Assembly: GCA_963801105.1 (NCBI GenBank)
Contig: CAWDDH010000003.1
Span: 3,534,001 to 3,598,000, forward strand
Length of the DNA: 64,000 bases
Direction: 5' to 3'
Source: JAENVU01 sp963801105
Lineage (GTDB): Bacteria > Actinomycetota > Acidimicrobiia > IMCC26256 > JAENVU01
A program made the position numbers and the translations under genes. How positions within the stretch are numbered: the stretch's first letter is position 1; the number at the start of each line of letters is the position of its first letter. Shown here piece by piece: positions 51,274-60,255 of the stretch. The notes beneath the pieces are model-generated. The model was not told where the DNA came from and ran no database searches. It saw only the letters and a program-made list of their open reading frames with translations.

Positions 51274-51798
51274 CTAGATCGTTCCTTTGAGTTGTTCGAG
51301 CCGGTGACGGATCGAGCCGTCGATCACGGTGTCGCCGATGCGCGTGACGAGTCCCCCGAGGACCGTCGCGTCGACCACCACCTTGACCTCGACCTGCTTG
51401 CGAGTCGCTTCCGAGAGCGCCGCGGCGAGCCGCTGCTGCTGCGTTTCGTCGAGCGGGATCGCGGAGCGCACCTCGGCGACCTCGTGGCCGCGCTCGGACG
51501 CCGCCTTCTCCAGGAACGTCGCGACGATCTCGGACAGCTCGCTGGCCCGGCCGGCGCCGACGATCGCGGCGACGAGCGACGTGCTGGCGGGAAGCGCCTT
51601 GCCGCCCATCAACTCCTCGACCACGGCGATGCGACGAGTCGCGGGCAGCGACGGGTCGGTGAGCGCAGTCCGGAGCGCGTCATTCCCCTCGAGGATGCGC
51701 GAGAAGCGGAAGAGGTCGTCCTCGATCGCGCCGAGGACTCCCTCCGCGCGCGCGATGGCGAGCACCGCATCTGCGTATCCGTCAGTTCTCTCAGTCAT
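51274..51798 (-). CDS. atpH: ATP synthase F1 delta subunit
   Basis: 174 residues. Peripheral-stalk subunit linking b to the top of F1: an N-terminal six-helix bundle (TDGYADAVLAIARAEG) and the C-terminal VVVDATVLGGLVTRIGDTVIDGSI signature. Here it is a separate protein, unlike mycobacteria where it is fused to a b-type chain. Confidence 0.94.
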   Translation of the reverse strand: MTERTDGYADAVLAIARAEGVLGAIEDDLFRFSRILEGNDALRTALTDPSLPATRRIAVVEELMGGKALPASTSLVAAIVGAGRASELSEIVATFLEKAASERGHEVAEVRSAIPLDETQQQRLAAALSEATRKQVEVKVVVDATVLGGLVTRIGDTVIDGSIRHRLEQLKGTI

Positions 51799-51826
51799 GG
51801 TCGCTCTGCTCGTCCGGGGCGCGGGT

Positions 51827-52369
51827 TCACCGTCGGGTGCCCCCGACCTCGTTGATGTAGTTCTCGATCAGCTGGATCTGGGTGGCCCGGTCCAGGTTCT
51901 GCTGGACGATGCGCTCGGCCAGCTCGATCGAGAGGTCCGAGACCTTGGCCTGGACATCGGCCATGGCCCGCTCGGACGCGGCCCGGATGTCGTCGGAGGC
52001 CTTGGCGCGGATGTCCGCGGCATCGGCCTCGGCCCGCGCGATCAGGTCCTTGCGCACCTGCTCGGCCGACTGACGGGCCTCCTCGATGATCCGACCGGCC
52101 TCGTTGCGGGCGTCGGCCAGCTGACGCTGGTAGTCCGCGAGCTCCGTCTCGGCCTGCGTCCGGACGGTCTCGGCCTGCTCCAGGTCCCCGCGGATCTTGT
52201 CCTCGCGGTCCTGGAGACCCTTCTTGATCGCCGGCCACGCCTTCCAGGCGAGCAGTCCGAAGACGATCGCGAACGCGATGACGGCCCAGAAGATCTCCTT
52301 CGCCTCCGGGACGATCGGGTTCTTCGCCTGGACTTCCTCGGCGGCGACGACGAGTGCTTGCAGCAACAC
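51827..52369 (-). CDS. atpF: ATP synthase Fo b subunit
   Basis: 180 residues from GTG 52369. One N-terminal transmembrane helix (about 26-44, EIFWAVIAFAIVFGLLAWKAW) and a long Glu/Ala/Arg-rich coiled coil forming the peripheral stalk. A hydrophobic, Gln/Ala-rich leader precedes the helix. Confidence 0.93.
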   Translation of the reverse strand: MLLQALVVAAEEVQAKNPIVPEAKEIFWAVIAFAIVFGLLAWKAWPAIKKGLQDREDKIRGDLEQAETVRTQAETELADYQRQLADARNEAGRIIEEARQSAEQVRKDLIARAEADAADIRAKASDDIRAASERAMADVQAKVSDLSIELAERIVQQNLDRATQIQLIENYINEVGGTRR

Positions 52370-52378
52370 GATGCCCGC

Positions 52379-52639
52379 CTAGCTCTTCGCGAGGAAGAAG
52401 AGGACGAATCCGAAGAGGGCGAGAGCCTCGGTGAAGGCGATGCCCAGGAACATGGTGGTGCGGACCTGTCCGGCCATCTCGGGCTGGCGCGCCATCGCGG
52501 TGATGGCGTTGCCCACCACGATGCCGATGCCGATGCCGGGGCCGATCGCGGCGGCGCCGTAGGCGATACCGGCGCCGATCGACTGGAGCCCGGCCTTGAG
52601 TTCGCCGGCCTGCTGGACGGCGACGAGGACGTCGTGCAT
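52379..52639 (-). CDS. atpE: ATP synthase Fo c subunit (proton type)
   Basis: 86 residues, two transmembrane helices with the ion-carrying Glu71 in AFTEALAL. The first helix has GPGIGIGIVVG with no Gln at the Na+-ligand position, and the residue after Glu71 is Ala, not Ser/Thr. This indicates proton rather than sodium coupling. An RQPEMAGQ polar loop contacts F1. Confidence 0.96.
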   Translation of the reverse strand: MHDVLVAVQQAGELKAGLQSIGAGIAYGAAAIGPGIGIGIVVGNAITAMARQPEMAGQVRTTMFLGIAFTEALALFGFVLFFLAKS

Positions 52640-52651
52640 TTCTTGGTTCTC

Positions 52652-53410
52652 CTAGTGCTCGGGGTGTAGGGAATCTGCGATGTAGACGGCGGTGAGGAGG
52701 GTGAAGATGTACGCCTGCAGGAAGCCGACGAGCACCTCGAAGCCGGTCACGCCGACGTTCAGCAGGAACGGACCGATGGTGATGATCGGTGCGTTCGTGA
52801 CCGTGTAGGCCGTCAGCAACGCGAGCGCGGTGAGAAGGATGTGCCCCGCCATCATGTTGGCGAGGAGTCGAACTGCCAGCGAGAACGGCCGGACCAGGAG
52901 GATCTGCACCAGTTCGATCGGCGTCACGAGGATGTAGAGGAACCACGGGACACCGGCCGGGAACAGGTGACCGGTCAGGTACTTGATGCCGTTGTGCCGG
53001 AAGCCGAGGTACCAGTAGATGACGTAGACCATCAGCGCGAGGAACAGCGGGATCGCGAAACGGGACGTCGGCGGGAACTGGATCCCGGGGATGACCTCCC
53101 AGATGTTCAGGAACAGGATGAAGAGGAACAGCGTCCCCAGGAACGGTGTGAACCGCGTGGCGTCATTGCCGATGACGTCGCGCGTGATCCCGTGGTCGAC
53201 GAACTCATAGGTCATCTCGACGACGTTCTGGAGCCCTCGGGGCACCAGCTTCATCTTGCGCGATCCGCCGATGAAGAGGATGAGGATGATCGCCGACGAG
53301 ATGAGCACCAACAGCGACGTCTTGTTGATCGCGTAGTCGGTGTTGTCGAAGACGATGTCCTTCCACCGGAAGAGCTCGTCGATAGGCGGGAACGTGAAGG
53401 CCGCGAACAC
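52652..53410 (-). CDS. atpB: ATP synthase Fo a subunit
   Basis: 252 residues from GTG 53410. Multi-spanning stator with the essential arginine in SLAVRLLANMMAGH and the C-terminal helix YIFTLLTAVYIADSLHPEH. NIWEVIPG and TPFLGTLFLFILFLN are typical of the family. Confidence 0.96.
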   Translation of the reverse strand: MFAAFTFPPIDELFRWKDIVFDNTDYAINKTSLLVLISSAIILILFIGGSRKMKLVPRGLQNVVEMTYEFVDHGITRDVIGNDATRFTPFLGTLFLFILFLNIWEVIPGIQFPPTSRFAIPLFLALMVYVIYWYLGFRHNGIKYLTGHLFPAGVPWFLYILVTPIELVQILLVRPFSLAVRLLANMMAGHILLTALALLTAYTVTNAPIITIGPFLLNVGVTGFEVLVGFLQAYIFTLLTAVYIADSLHPEH

Positions 53411-53418
53411 GCTGGGCG

Positions 53419-53871
53419 CTACTCCTTGTCCTTGGAGGACTCACCGACGCCCGGTTTGAGACCGGGGGCCGCGAGCGTGAGGCTGACAGAGCGGGTCTCC
53501 CACGCCAGCAAGGCGAGGTGGGCGATCCCGACGGTGAGCACGAGCACCGGGATGTCGACGAACGACACGGGCTCGAGCGCGAAGACGATGCCCACGAGCG
53601 CCGCGAGGCGCACGAAGAAGCCACCGAAGATCGCGCCGTAGATCGCTCCGACCGAGCGGCGCGCGGCCCATCCGATGATCCGTGCCGATGCGAGGAAGTT
53701 GAGGGCTACCAGACCGAGGCCGATCGCGGCGCTGATCGCGCCGTCGGGCCCGCGGACGATCCCCACGCCGAGCACCACGACGGGTGCGGCGAGCAACGCG
53801 TGCCGAGCGAGGTGGCGGGCAATCCGGAGCTCGTGGTTGACGGGCACGTCACTCACGGGTCGGCCCGGCAC
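53419..53871 (-). CDS. AtpI-like ATP synthase assembly/membrane protein
   Basis: 150 residues if GTG 53871 is used, two bases after the atpZ stop; later GTG codons at 53856 and 53847 are alternatives. Four hydrophobic segments and a charged C-terminus (GESSKDKE). Position directly before atpB and the small four-helix topology match AtpI, which helps c-ring assembly. Sequence divergence in this family is high, so the call rests mostly on position. Confidence 0.75.
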   Translation of the reverse strand: MPGRPVSDVPVNHELRIARHLARHALLAAPVVVLGVGIVRGPDGAISAAIGLGLVALNFLASARIIGWAARRSVGAIYGAIFGGFFVRLAALVGIVFALEPVSFVDIPVLVLTVGIAHLALLAWETRSVSLTLAAPGLKPGVGESSKDKE

Positions 53872-53873
53872 CG

Positions 53874-54137
53874 TCAGTGCGTGCGCCTGGTCCACGGCTT
53901 TCCCTCGTCCTGACGCGCGGTCTGCGCTTGGTACCGGTAGAAGAAGGACACGAAGGTGGCCAGCAGGCCGAAGATCGCGAAGATGAGGAGGAACAACGGA
54001 CCGGTGTCGTTGGCGCGGTCGATCAGCCAGCCGATGCCACCCATGACGATGGGGCCCGCGGCGAACTCGATGGCCTGGCTCAGACCGTCGTCGCGATACT
54101 TCCCGCCCGTTGGGGCTACTTCCGCTCGGTCTCGCAC
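53874..54137 (-). CDS. AtpZ/AtpI-like small membrane protein at the head of the atp operon
   Basis: 87 residues from GTG 54137 (an in-frame GTG at 54143 is close). Two helices with a glycine-rich first one (AIEFAAGPIVMGGIGWLIDRA) and a second LFLLIFAIFGLLATFVSFFY, the AtpZ pattern of Mg2+/assembly proteins. A promoter lies about 60 bases upstream. Confidence 0.72.
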   Translation of the reverse strand: MRDRAEVAPTGGKYRDDGLSQAIEFAAGPIVMGGIGWLIDRANDTGPLFLLIFAIFGLLATFVSFFYRYQAQTARQDEGKPWTRRTH

Positions 54138-54201
54138 CCACACCCCGGTTCGGCCCACCGCGCCCGCGACGAGCGAGCACGGCGCTTGTGAAGTCCTTCC
54201 C

Positions 54202-54231
54202 AAGCTAGGACCGACCCCGGTATCCACGCAA
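54202..54231 (-). promoter_or_regulatory. Promoter of the ATP synthase operon (TTGCGT, 18 bp, TAGCTT)
   Basis: Reading the reverse strand, TTGCGT (54231-54226) and TAGCTT (54207-54202) are 18 bases apart. Transcription would start near 54195, leaving a leader of about 58 bases before GTG 54137. The gap 54138-54287 holds nothing else recognisable. Confidence 0.5.
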
Positions 54232-54287
54232 GCTGAGCGCAGCCTGAATCTGGCGCCGCGGACGAGGACCGCGGGCGCCGCCGGGGG

Positions 54288-55472
54288 CTACCCGCCGGCC
54301 CGGCGGCGGCGCTCGTCGAGGTCGATCACGCCGGCCTCCCCGGCGGCGGCCACGGCCTCCTCCTCGGCGATGATCGCCTGGGCCTCCTTCTTGCCCGGGA
54401 AGAAGAACGCGTAGAGCAGCAGCGCCAGCGCCATGAGCCCGATGGGGACGAGGGCGTTGCCCTCGTTCGTGTACGCGGGGATCAGCGCCAGCCCCGACAA
54501 CAGTGCGGTCCAGAGCCAGAGCATCACGACCGTGCGCCGGGGCCCGTGGCCCAGGCGCATGAGCCGGTGGTGGAGGTGGTCCTTGTCGGCCATGGCGAAG
54601 GACTGGCCGCGCACGACCCGTCGCACGAAGCTGAAGGCGGTGTCGACGATCGGGACACCGAGGATCAGGATCGGGATCACCAGGGGTGCGAAGAAGAAGT
54701 ACGTCGTGCCCGTGTACTGGTAGTCGGCGCGCCCGCCGACGGTGATGGTCGTGGTCGCCATCAGGAGGCCGAGGAACAACGCACCCGCGTCGCCCATGAA
54801 GATGCGAGCGGGGTTGAAGTTCCACGGGAGGAACCCGACGCAGACGCCCACTGCGATCACGGCGACGAGCGGCGCGACGTTCGAGCCCTCCAGGAACCCG
54901 TTGTCGAAGAGCCGACTCGAGTACAGGAACAGCGCCGTGCCGGCGATGATCACGATGCCCGCGGCGAGACCGTCGAGACCGTCGATGAGGTTGATCGCGT
55001 TCGCGAAGACCACCACCGTGATGACGGTCACGAGGGGTGCGAGGTCGGGCGAGAGAACGAGGACGTCGGCACCCGAGAACGGCACCCGGAAGAAGAGCAT
55101 CGACACACCGAAGAGCGACAGCAGGCTCCCGGCCAGCACCATCCCGGCGAGCTTCGCCGGGGGCGAGACCTCGCGGAGGTCGTCGAGCGCACCGACCGCG
55201 AACATCACGGCAGCGGCGAGGATGACGCCGGCCGGCTCCGACGAGCCGTCGAACATCTCGTGGAACTGCGGGATCTGCGACGCCACGGCCATGGCGATGA
55301 GGAAGCCGACGAACATCGCGGCACCGCCCAGCATCGGCATCGTTCGTGTGTGGACGTCCCGGACGCCCGGGATCTTCACCGCGCCGATGCGCAGCGCGAG
55401 CCATCGCACGACGGGACAGAGCGCGAAGGTCAGGACCGCGGCGACCGCGAAGACGACGGTGTAACCGCCCAT
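54288..55472 (-). CDS. Polyprenyl-phosphate N-acetylhexosamine-1-phosphate transferase (WecA/Rfe-like)
   Basis: 394 residues, about 11 transmembrane helices. MraY/WecA family motifs: DDLREVSPPAKL, NAINLIDGLDGLAAG with catalytic Asp residues, FMGDAGALFLG and KDHLHHRLMRLGHG. WecA-like enzymes start lipid-linked glycan synthesis by moving GlcNAc-1-phosphate onto undecaprenyl/decaprenyl phosphate. In mycobacteria the equivalent gene (rfe/wecA) also precedes the atp operon. It probably initiates the polysaccharide assembled by the downstream-placed cluster. Confidence 0.93.
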   Translation of the reverse strand: MGGYTVVFAVAAVLTFALCPVVRWLALRIGAVKIPGVRDVHTRTMPMLGGAAMFVGFLIAMAVASQIPQFHEMFDGSSEPAGVILAAAVMFAVGALDDLREVSPPAKLAGMVLAGSLLSLFGVSMLFFRVPFSGADVLVLSPDLAPLVTVITVVVFANAINLIDGLDGLAAGIVIIAGTALFLYSSRLFDNGFLEGSNVAPLVAVIAVGVCVGFLPWNFNPARIFMGDAGALFLGLLMATTTITVGGRADYQYTGTTYFFFAPLVIPILILGVPIVDTAFSFVRRVVRGQSFAMADKDHLHHRLMRLGHGPRRTVVMLWLWTALLSGLALIPAYTNEGNALVPIGLMALALLLYAFFFPGKKEAQAIIAEEEAVAAAGEAGVIDLDERRRRAGG

Positions 55473-55513
55473 CCCCTAGCGCCCGGCGATCCGGCGCACG
55501 CGGTCCGCGTCCA

Positions 55514-56776
55514 TCAGGAGCCGGCCAGCTCCGGGTACGGCGTGAACTTGGCGCACAGGCGGTTGGCCTGGTCACAGACATCGGCCCGCACGTCCTCGTC
55601 GTCCGGCGCGCGCAGCACCGCGGCGATGAGGCGAGCGATCTCGCCCATCTCGGGCTCGCCCATGCCCGCGGTCGTCACCGAGGCCGTCCCGAGACGCAGC
55701 CCGCTCGTGACGAACGGCTTCTCCGGGTCGTTCGGGATCGCGTTCTTGTTGCACGTGATGCCGGCGCGGTCGAGCGCCTCCTGGGCGACCTTGCCGGTCA
55801 CGGAGAAGGGCCGCAGGTCCACCAGCATGAGGTGGTTCTCGGTCCCGCCCGAGACGATGCGGAACCCCTCGTCCGCGAGGCCCGCGGCGAGGGCGGCCGC
55901 GTTGGCGACGATCTGCGCCGCGTAGGTCGCGAAGTCGGGTTGGGCCGCGAGCTTGAACGCGACCGCCTTCGCCGCGATCACGTGCATCAGCGGCCCGCCC
56001 TGGAGCCCGGGGAACACCGCCTTGTCGATCGCCGCCGCGTGCTCGCCCCGGCTGAGGATGCAACCGGCCCGGGGACCGCGCAGCGTCTTGTGGGTGGTGA
56101 AGGTGACGACGTCCGCGTGCGGTACGGGCGACGGATGGGCACCCCCCGCGATCAGGCCGGCGATGTGGGCGGCGTCGACGATGAGCAGTGCACCCACCTC
56201 GTCCGCGATCGAGCGGAAGGCGGCGAAGTCGATGATGCGGGGGTAGGCCGTGGCACCGGCGATGATGGCCTTCGGGCGCGCCGCGACGGCGAGCGAGCGG
56301 ATCTCGTCGTAGTCGAGCATCTCGGACGACTCGTCCACGCCGTAGGCGACGAAGTCGTAGATCTTGCCGCTGAAGTTGACGGGCGACCCGTGGGTGAGGT
56401 GACCACCCTGGTCCAGCCGCATGCCCATGACCTTGTCGCCGGGGTCCAGCAGGGCCAGGAACGCGGCCATGTTCGCGTTGGCGCCCGAGTGCGGCTGCAC
56501 ATTGGCGTGCTCGGCACCGAACAGCTCGCACGCGCGGGTACGGGCCAGCTCCTCCGCCTCGTCGACGACGAAATTGCCGCCGTAGTAGCGCTTGGCCGGG
56601 TAGCCCTCCGAGTACTTGTTCGTGAGCACGGTGCCCTGCGCGGCCATCACCGCCGGCGACGTGAAGTTCTCCGACGCGATCAGCTGGATCGTCGTGTTCT
56701 GGCGCTCCACCTCGCGCGCCACGATGTCGGCGAGCTCGGGATCGGCAGCGGCGAGGGGATCGGGACGGGCGCTCAC
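55514..56776 (-). CDS. glyA: Serine hydroxymethyltransferase
   Basis: 420 residues from GTG 56776. The AGAGG sequence eight bases upstream favours this start over GTG 56785. PLP enzyme interconverting serine and glycine with tetrahydrofolate; the PLP lysine is in TFTTHKTLRGPR, with YYGGNFVVDEAEELA and QPHSGANANMA. It precedes wecA and the atp operon, an order common in actinobacteria. Confidence 0.96.
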   Translation of the reverse strand: MSARPDPLAAADPELADIVAREVERQNTTIQLIASENFTSPAVMAAQGTVLTNKYSEGYPAKRYYGGNFVVDEAEELARTRACELFGAEHANVQPHSGANANMAAFLALLDPGDKVMGMRLDQGGHLTHGSPVNFSGKIYDFVAYGVDESSEMLDYDEIRSLAVAARPKAIIAGATAYPRIIDFAAFRSIADEVGALLIVDAAHIAGLIAGGAHPSPVPHADVVTFTTHKTLRGPRAGCILSRGEHAAAIDKAVFPGLQGGPLMHVIAAKAVAFKLAAQPDFATYAAQIVANAAALAAGLADEGFRIVSGGTENHLMLVDLRPFSVTGKVAQEALDRAGITCNKNAIPNDPEKPFVTSGLRLGTASVTTAGMGEPEMGEIARLIAAVLRAPDDEDVRADVCDQANRLCAKFTPYPELAGS

Positions 56777-56811
56777 GCGGGACACCTCTGGAGAGAGTGG
56801 ACGGTCCCTGC

Positions 56812-56817
56812 AGACTA
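56812..56817 (-). promoter_or_regulatory. -10 box TAGTCT of glyA
   Basis: TAGTCT on the reverse strand places the transcript start near 56805, giving a leader of about 28 bases that includes AGAGG. glyA therefore seems independent of the upstream GT2 gene. Confidence 0.45.
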
Positions 56818-56855
56818 CCGCCGGCCGGTCCGCGACCCCGGTCCTGCCGTGCCGC

Positions 56856-57941
56856 CTATCCCTCGTCGATCACGTCCGGCGACCGGCGGGGTGGGAGCCG
56901 GCGCCGGATCGAGGTGCCGAGGTGGTACAGCTCCTCGAAGTAGCGCTTCGCCTGGGCCGCCACCAGCCCGAGCGTGATCAGCTGGAACGCCAGGATCGAG
57001 GTCACGCCGGTGATGAGGAACGCGTGGGGCGCCCGCTCGTAGGCGTTCTGGATCGCGCCGGTGAGCCCCGAGTTCCCGTGCGCCGAGGGGTCGCCGTACA
57101 CCTGCGCGACATGCCAGACCACCCAGCCGAACGAGTAGGCGGCGACGAGCAGGAGCACCAACCCCGGCACGACGAAGAAGAGGAACGGCCGGAAGAGGAA
57201 CGACGAGAACAGCGACGAGATCGTCGCGCCGCTGAGCCTTCCCTCGACGGCCCGACGCTCGCCCGCCGTGGCGGCGAACGACCAGTCGAGGTGGGCGGGG
57301 ATCTCGACGATCCGGGCGTGCAGGATGCGTGCCTTGGCCACGATCTCGACGTTGATGTCCGCGTCGACCGCCCGCAGGTCCAGGCTGCGGAGGAACGGGC
57401 CGTCGTAGACCCGGACCATGCCGGTCAGCGTCGTGAGCCCACCACCCGCGGTCAGACCGAGCAACCGGTTCGCGCCGTGCGAGAGAGTGCGCCGCACGAA
57501 CGGCACGTTGGTGGTCGTCCCACCGCGCAGGTACGGCGACGCGATGACGATGCGCGCGCCGGTGTCCTCGGCGGTGTGGAGCATCCGGGTGATGTGGTCG
57601 GGCGAGTAGCTGAGGTCGCAGTCGATCACGGCGACGTAGTCACCCTCGGTCTGGCCGAACGCGTAGCGCAACGCCTGGCCGAGACGGAAGTTCACGCGGT
57701 GGCGCAGGACGCGCACGCCGTCGTGCTCGGCGGCGAAGGACTGGGCGAGATCGCCGGTGGTGTCGGTGCTGCCGTCATCGACGACCACGACCTCCCACCG
57801 GAACCGCGGCTCGAGCGTGCGCAGGTGCTCGACGAGGGTGTCGAGCGTGGCGACGATCACGTCCGCCTCGTTGAACGCCGGGACGATCACCGACACCAGC
57901 GGTGGGCGCACCCGCTGTCCTGCGGTCGCCGGGTCGGTCAT
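56856..57941 (-). CDS. GT2 glycosyltransferase with C-terminal transmembrane helices
   Basis: 361 residues, ATG overlapping the deacetylase stop. GT-A core LVSVIVPAFNEADVIV, VVVDDGSTDTT, the metal motif VIDCDLSYSPD, and a downstream TTLTGMVRVYDG. Two membrane helices (about 265-285 and 315-335) follow, as in polyprenyl-phosphate sugar transferases of the GtrB/DPM type. Last gene of the second polysaccharide operon. Confidence 0.88.
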   Translation of the reverse strand: MTDPATAGQRVRPPLVSVIVPAFNEADVIVATLDTLVEHLRTLEPRFRWEVVVVDDGSTDTTGDLAQSFAAEHDGVRVLRHRVNFRLGQALRYAFGQTEGDYVAVIDCDLSYSPDHITRMLHTAEDTGARIVIASPYLRGGTTTNVPFVRRTLSHGANRLLGLTAGGGLTTLTGMVRVYDGPFLRSLDLRAVDADINVEIVAKARILHARIVEIPAHLDWSFAATAGERRAVEGRLSGATISSLFSSFLFRPFLFFVVPGLVLLLVAAYSFGWVVWHVAQVYGDPSAHGNSGLTGAIQNAYERAPHAFLITGVTSILAFQLITLGLVAAQAKRYFEELYHLGTSIRRRLPPRRSPDVIDEG

Positions 57942-58900
57942 TGCGCGAACCTCGCCGCGCGCGTCGGCAGCGACCGACCGGCGGCGAGCGCGGCGTGCTC
58001 CCCCACCGGGACCACGCGGAACTCCTGCGCCAACAGATCCAGGTAGCTCGCCACGCGGGCGAGCTTGGTCGCTCGGTCGATCTGCATACCCGGGAAGAAT
58101 CGCAGGTCCGGCGCCTCCTCGCCCGAGAGGAGGTCCAGCGGATGGAGCAGGATGGATGGCTCGACCCGCGCGAGACGACAGGCCCCGAGCGCGAGCCGGA
58201 AGTAGCCGCGGGCCGCGGCCTCCGAGTAGGCCGACAGCATCAACAGGTAGCTCACGTGGATCGGCAGCCGCAGGACCGGCAGGGTCGTGACGGGTAGCTC
58301 GAGCAGCTCCGCACCGTCGATGGCGAACCGGTACGGCCGCAGCGGGCGCAGGCCGTCGGACCAGGTGCCGTAGAGATGCTCCCGCTCCTCGCGCTGGGCC
58401 GCGTCGAGCCGGGCAGTGCGGAAGTACACCGCCCGGGCCACGGGACCGATCACGGTCGGGAGGGTGGACGCGTCGTAGCGGTAGCCGCGGCGGACGAGCA
58501 CCCGCAGCGCGTCCTCCGAGAGGCTGTATCCGGGCCCGCGGAACCCGTCGGGCCTCACCCCGGTCGCACCGACGATCGCGTCCTCGGCGCGACCGAGCTC
58601 CTCCTCGAGCTCTGTCTCGCTGTAGCGGTGCAGCCAGGGCTGGTGGCGGTAGGAGTGGTTCCCGACCTCGTGTCCGGCCGCGGCGATCGAGCGGAACACC
58701 GCGGCGTCCTCGTCCCGGTCGGCGTCGCGGCCCACTGCGAACACGGTGATGCGCAGGTCCCGCTCCCCCACGAGATCGAGCAGCCGGGGCCCGAGCACCG
58801 GGAGGTAGGACGGCGCGTCCGCCCACGTCGGGACCCCGCGGATCGCGAGATAGGACCACTGGTTGTCGGCGTCGAGCGACAGACTCGCGACGGATTGCAT
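57938..58900 (-). CDS. NodB-type polysaccharide deacetylase
   Basis: 320 residues from ATG 58900. The NodB homology domain has a catalytic acidic start (SLDADNQW, Asp10/Asp12), the metal histidines His82 and His86 in GNHSYRHQPWL, and PDGFRGPGYSLS. Later DASTLPTVIG and HPLDLLSG complete the barrel. No signal peptide, so it probably works on lipid-linked or nucleotide-activated sugars at the cytoplasmic face, removing N-acetyl groups. Confidence 0.87.
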   Translation of the reverse strand: MQSVASLSLDADNQWSYLAIRGVPTWADAPSYLPVLGPRLLDLVGERDLRITVFAVGRDADRDEDAAVFRSIAAAGHEVGNHSYRHQPWLHRYSETELEEELGRAEDAIVGATGVRPDGFRGPGYSLSEDALRVLVRRGYRYDASTLPTVIGPVARAVYFRTARLDAAQREEREHLYGTWSDGLRPLRPYRFAIDGAELLELPVTTLPVLRLPIHVSYLLMLSAYSEAAARGYFRLALGACRLARVEPSILLHPLDLLSGEEAPDLRFFPGMQIDRATKLARVASYLDLLAQEFRVVPVGEHAALAAGRSLPTRAARFAQ

Positions 58901-58923
58901 CGCCACCCCTTCGGGAGCGGATC

Positions 58924-60255
58924 CTACGGGCCGGGGGCGACCCTGCCCGTCAGCGCCGGCAGCGCACCGACGGCCAGCGCGACGGTCTCGTTCACGTTGA
59001 GGGTGCCGTTCACGATCTGGGCCGACGTCACCAGGCTCACCCCGGGAACCCCGGTGTCCGTCGGCGGCACGGTCTCGGAGTAGCGCAGGCGCGGGAGCGG
59101 GAACACCTCGCGGCTGCGCGCCACGCGCACCGCGACCACCGCCGCGGCGGCGCCCGGGTGCACACGCTCGAGACCCGCGAGCATCGTGGCCGCGACGTCC
59201 TCGTCGGAACGGTCGAACCAGTCGTCGTCGGGCGCGCAGTACCGCGGCAGATACACGAGGGCGTGCCCACCGAGCCACGCGGGCGGGATGAGCGTCGTCA
59301 TCTCGACCACCGCGGTGAACGGCAGGTCGTCCATCAGGTAGGTGAGGTAGTACGGGGACAGCGGGCGGGCGAGCACGACCGACACGCAGACCACGCCCTG
59401 GAAGCGGACCGCGAGCATCCGCTCGCGGTCCGCGTCGGGCGCCGACGGCACGAGGGCCGCGGCGACCCGGGGCGTGGTCGTGAGCACGACGTGGTCGAAC
59501 TGCTCGTCCACGCTCCCGGTCGTGAGGGCGACACCCGGCCCGGTCGCCCGGACCTCGTCGACCGGGGTACCGGTCCGGATCGTCGCGCCGACCGCGCGCA
59601 GCCGCTGCTCGAGGACCGCGAGCACGCGCCGGTAACCGCCCGGGACCGAGCCGAACCGCTCGTCGCCGATGCCGGCACGGCGCGCCGCGGTGAGGCGCTG
59701 GATCGTGGCCCAGATGAACGCGGCATTGGCCTCGGTCCACGCCGGGCCCAGCTTCGCCGCGAGCAACGGGACCCAGAACCGACGGAACGTCGCGCCACCG
59801 GACCAGCGGGTGAGCCACTCCTCGACCGTCATCCGTTCCAGTGGGCGCCAGTCGCGCACGATCGCCCCGCGCGCGAGGGTCGCCGCGAGGCGCCCCTTGG
59901 CCCACCAGGACAGGCCGGGCAGTGCCAGGAAGTCCCGCGGGGTCGAGAGCGGCGACAGTCGGCCGTCCGCCAGGTAGCCGGTCCGCGTCGCCGTCCAGTG
60001 GACCTCGCGGTCGAGGTCGAGATCCGCGAGCAGCGTGCGGAGTTCGGCGTCCGATTCCAGCGTGACGTGGTAGTAGCGATCCCAGCTCACGTCACCGTCG
60101 GGCGTGCGGATCGTCCACGGCGCCGCCAGGCCACCCAGGGACGGTGCGGCCTCGAGGACCGACACCCGCGCGCCGGCCTCGGCGAGCCGCAGCGCGAGCG
60201 TCAGGCCGAGCATCCCCCCGCCGACGATCCCGACGGAGTCGCCCGCGCGGATCAC
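58924..60255 (-). CDS. FAD-dependent flavoprotein, protoporphyrinogen oxidase/UDP-galactopyranose mutase-like
   Basis: 443 residues from GTG 60255, GTGA overlap with the preceding gene. The Rossmann start DSVGIVGGGMLGLTLALRLAEAG and VLEAAPSLGG bind FAD. SWDRYYHVTLESDAELRTLL and VPGGYRRVLAVLEQRLRAVG are typical of NAD(P)-binding amine-oxidase superfamily members found in polysaccharide loci. It probably oxidises or isomerises a sugar nucleotide or glycolipid; the substrate is not determinable. Confidence 0.85.
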   Translation of the reverse strand: MIRAGDSVGIVGGGMLGLTLALRLAEAGARVSVLEAAPSLGGLAAPWTIRTPDGDVSWDRYYHVTLESDAELRTLLADLDLDREVHWTATRTGYLADGRLSPLSTPRDFLALPGLSWWAKGRLAATLARGAIVRDWRPLERMTVEEWLTRWSGGATFRRFWVPLLAAKLGPAWTEANAAFIWATIQRLTAARRAGIGDERFGSVPGGYRRVLAVLEQRLRAVGATIRTGTPVDEVRATGPGVALTTGSVDEQFDHVVLTTTPRVAAALVPSAPDADRERMLAVRFQGVVCVSVVLARPLSPYYLTYLMDDLPFTAVVEMTTLIPPAWLGGHALVYLPRYCAPDDDWFDRSDEDVAATMLAGLERVHPGAAAAVVAVRVARSREVFPLPRLRYSETVPPTDTGVPGVSLVTSAQIVNGTLNVNETVALAVGALPALTGRVAPGP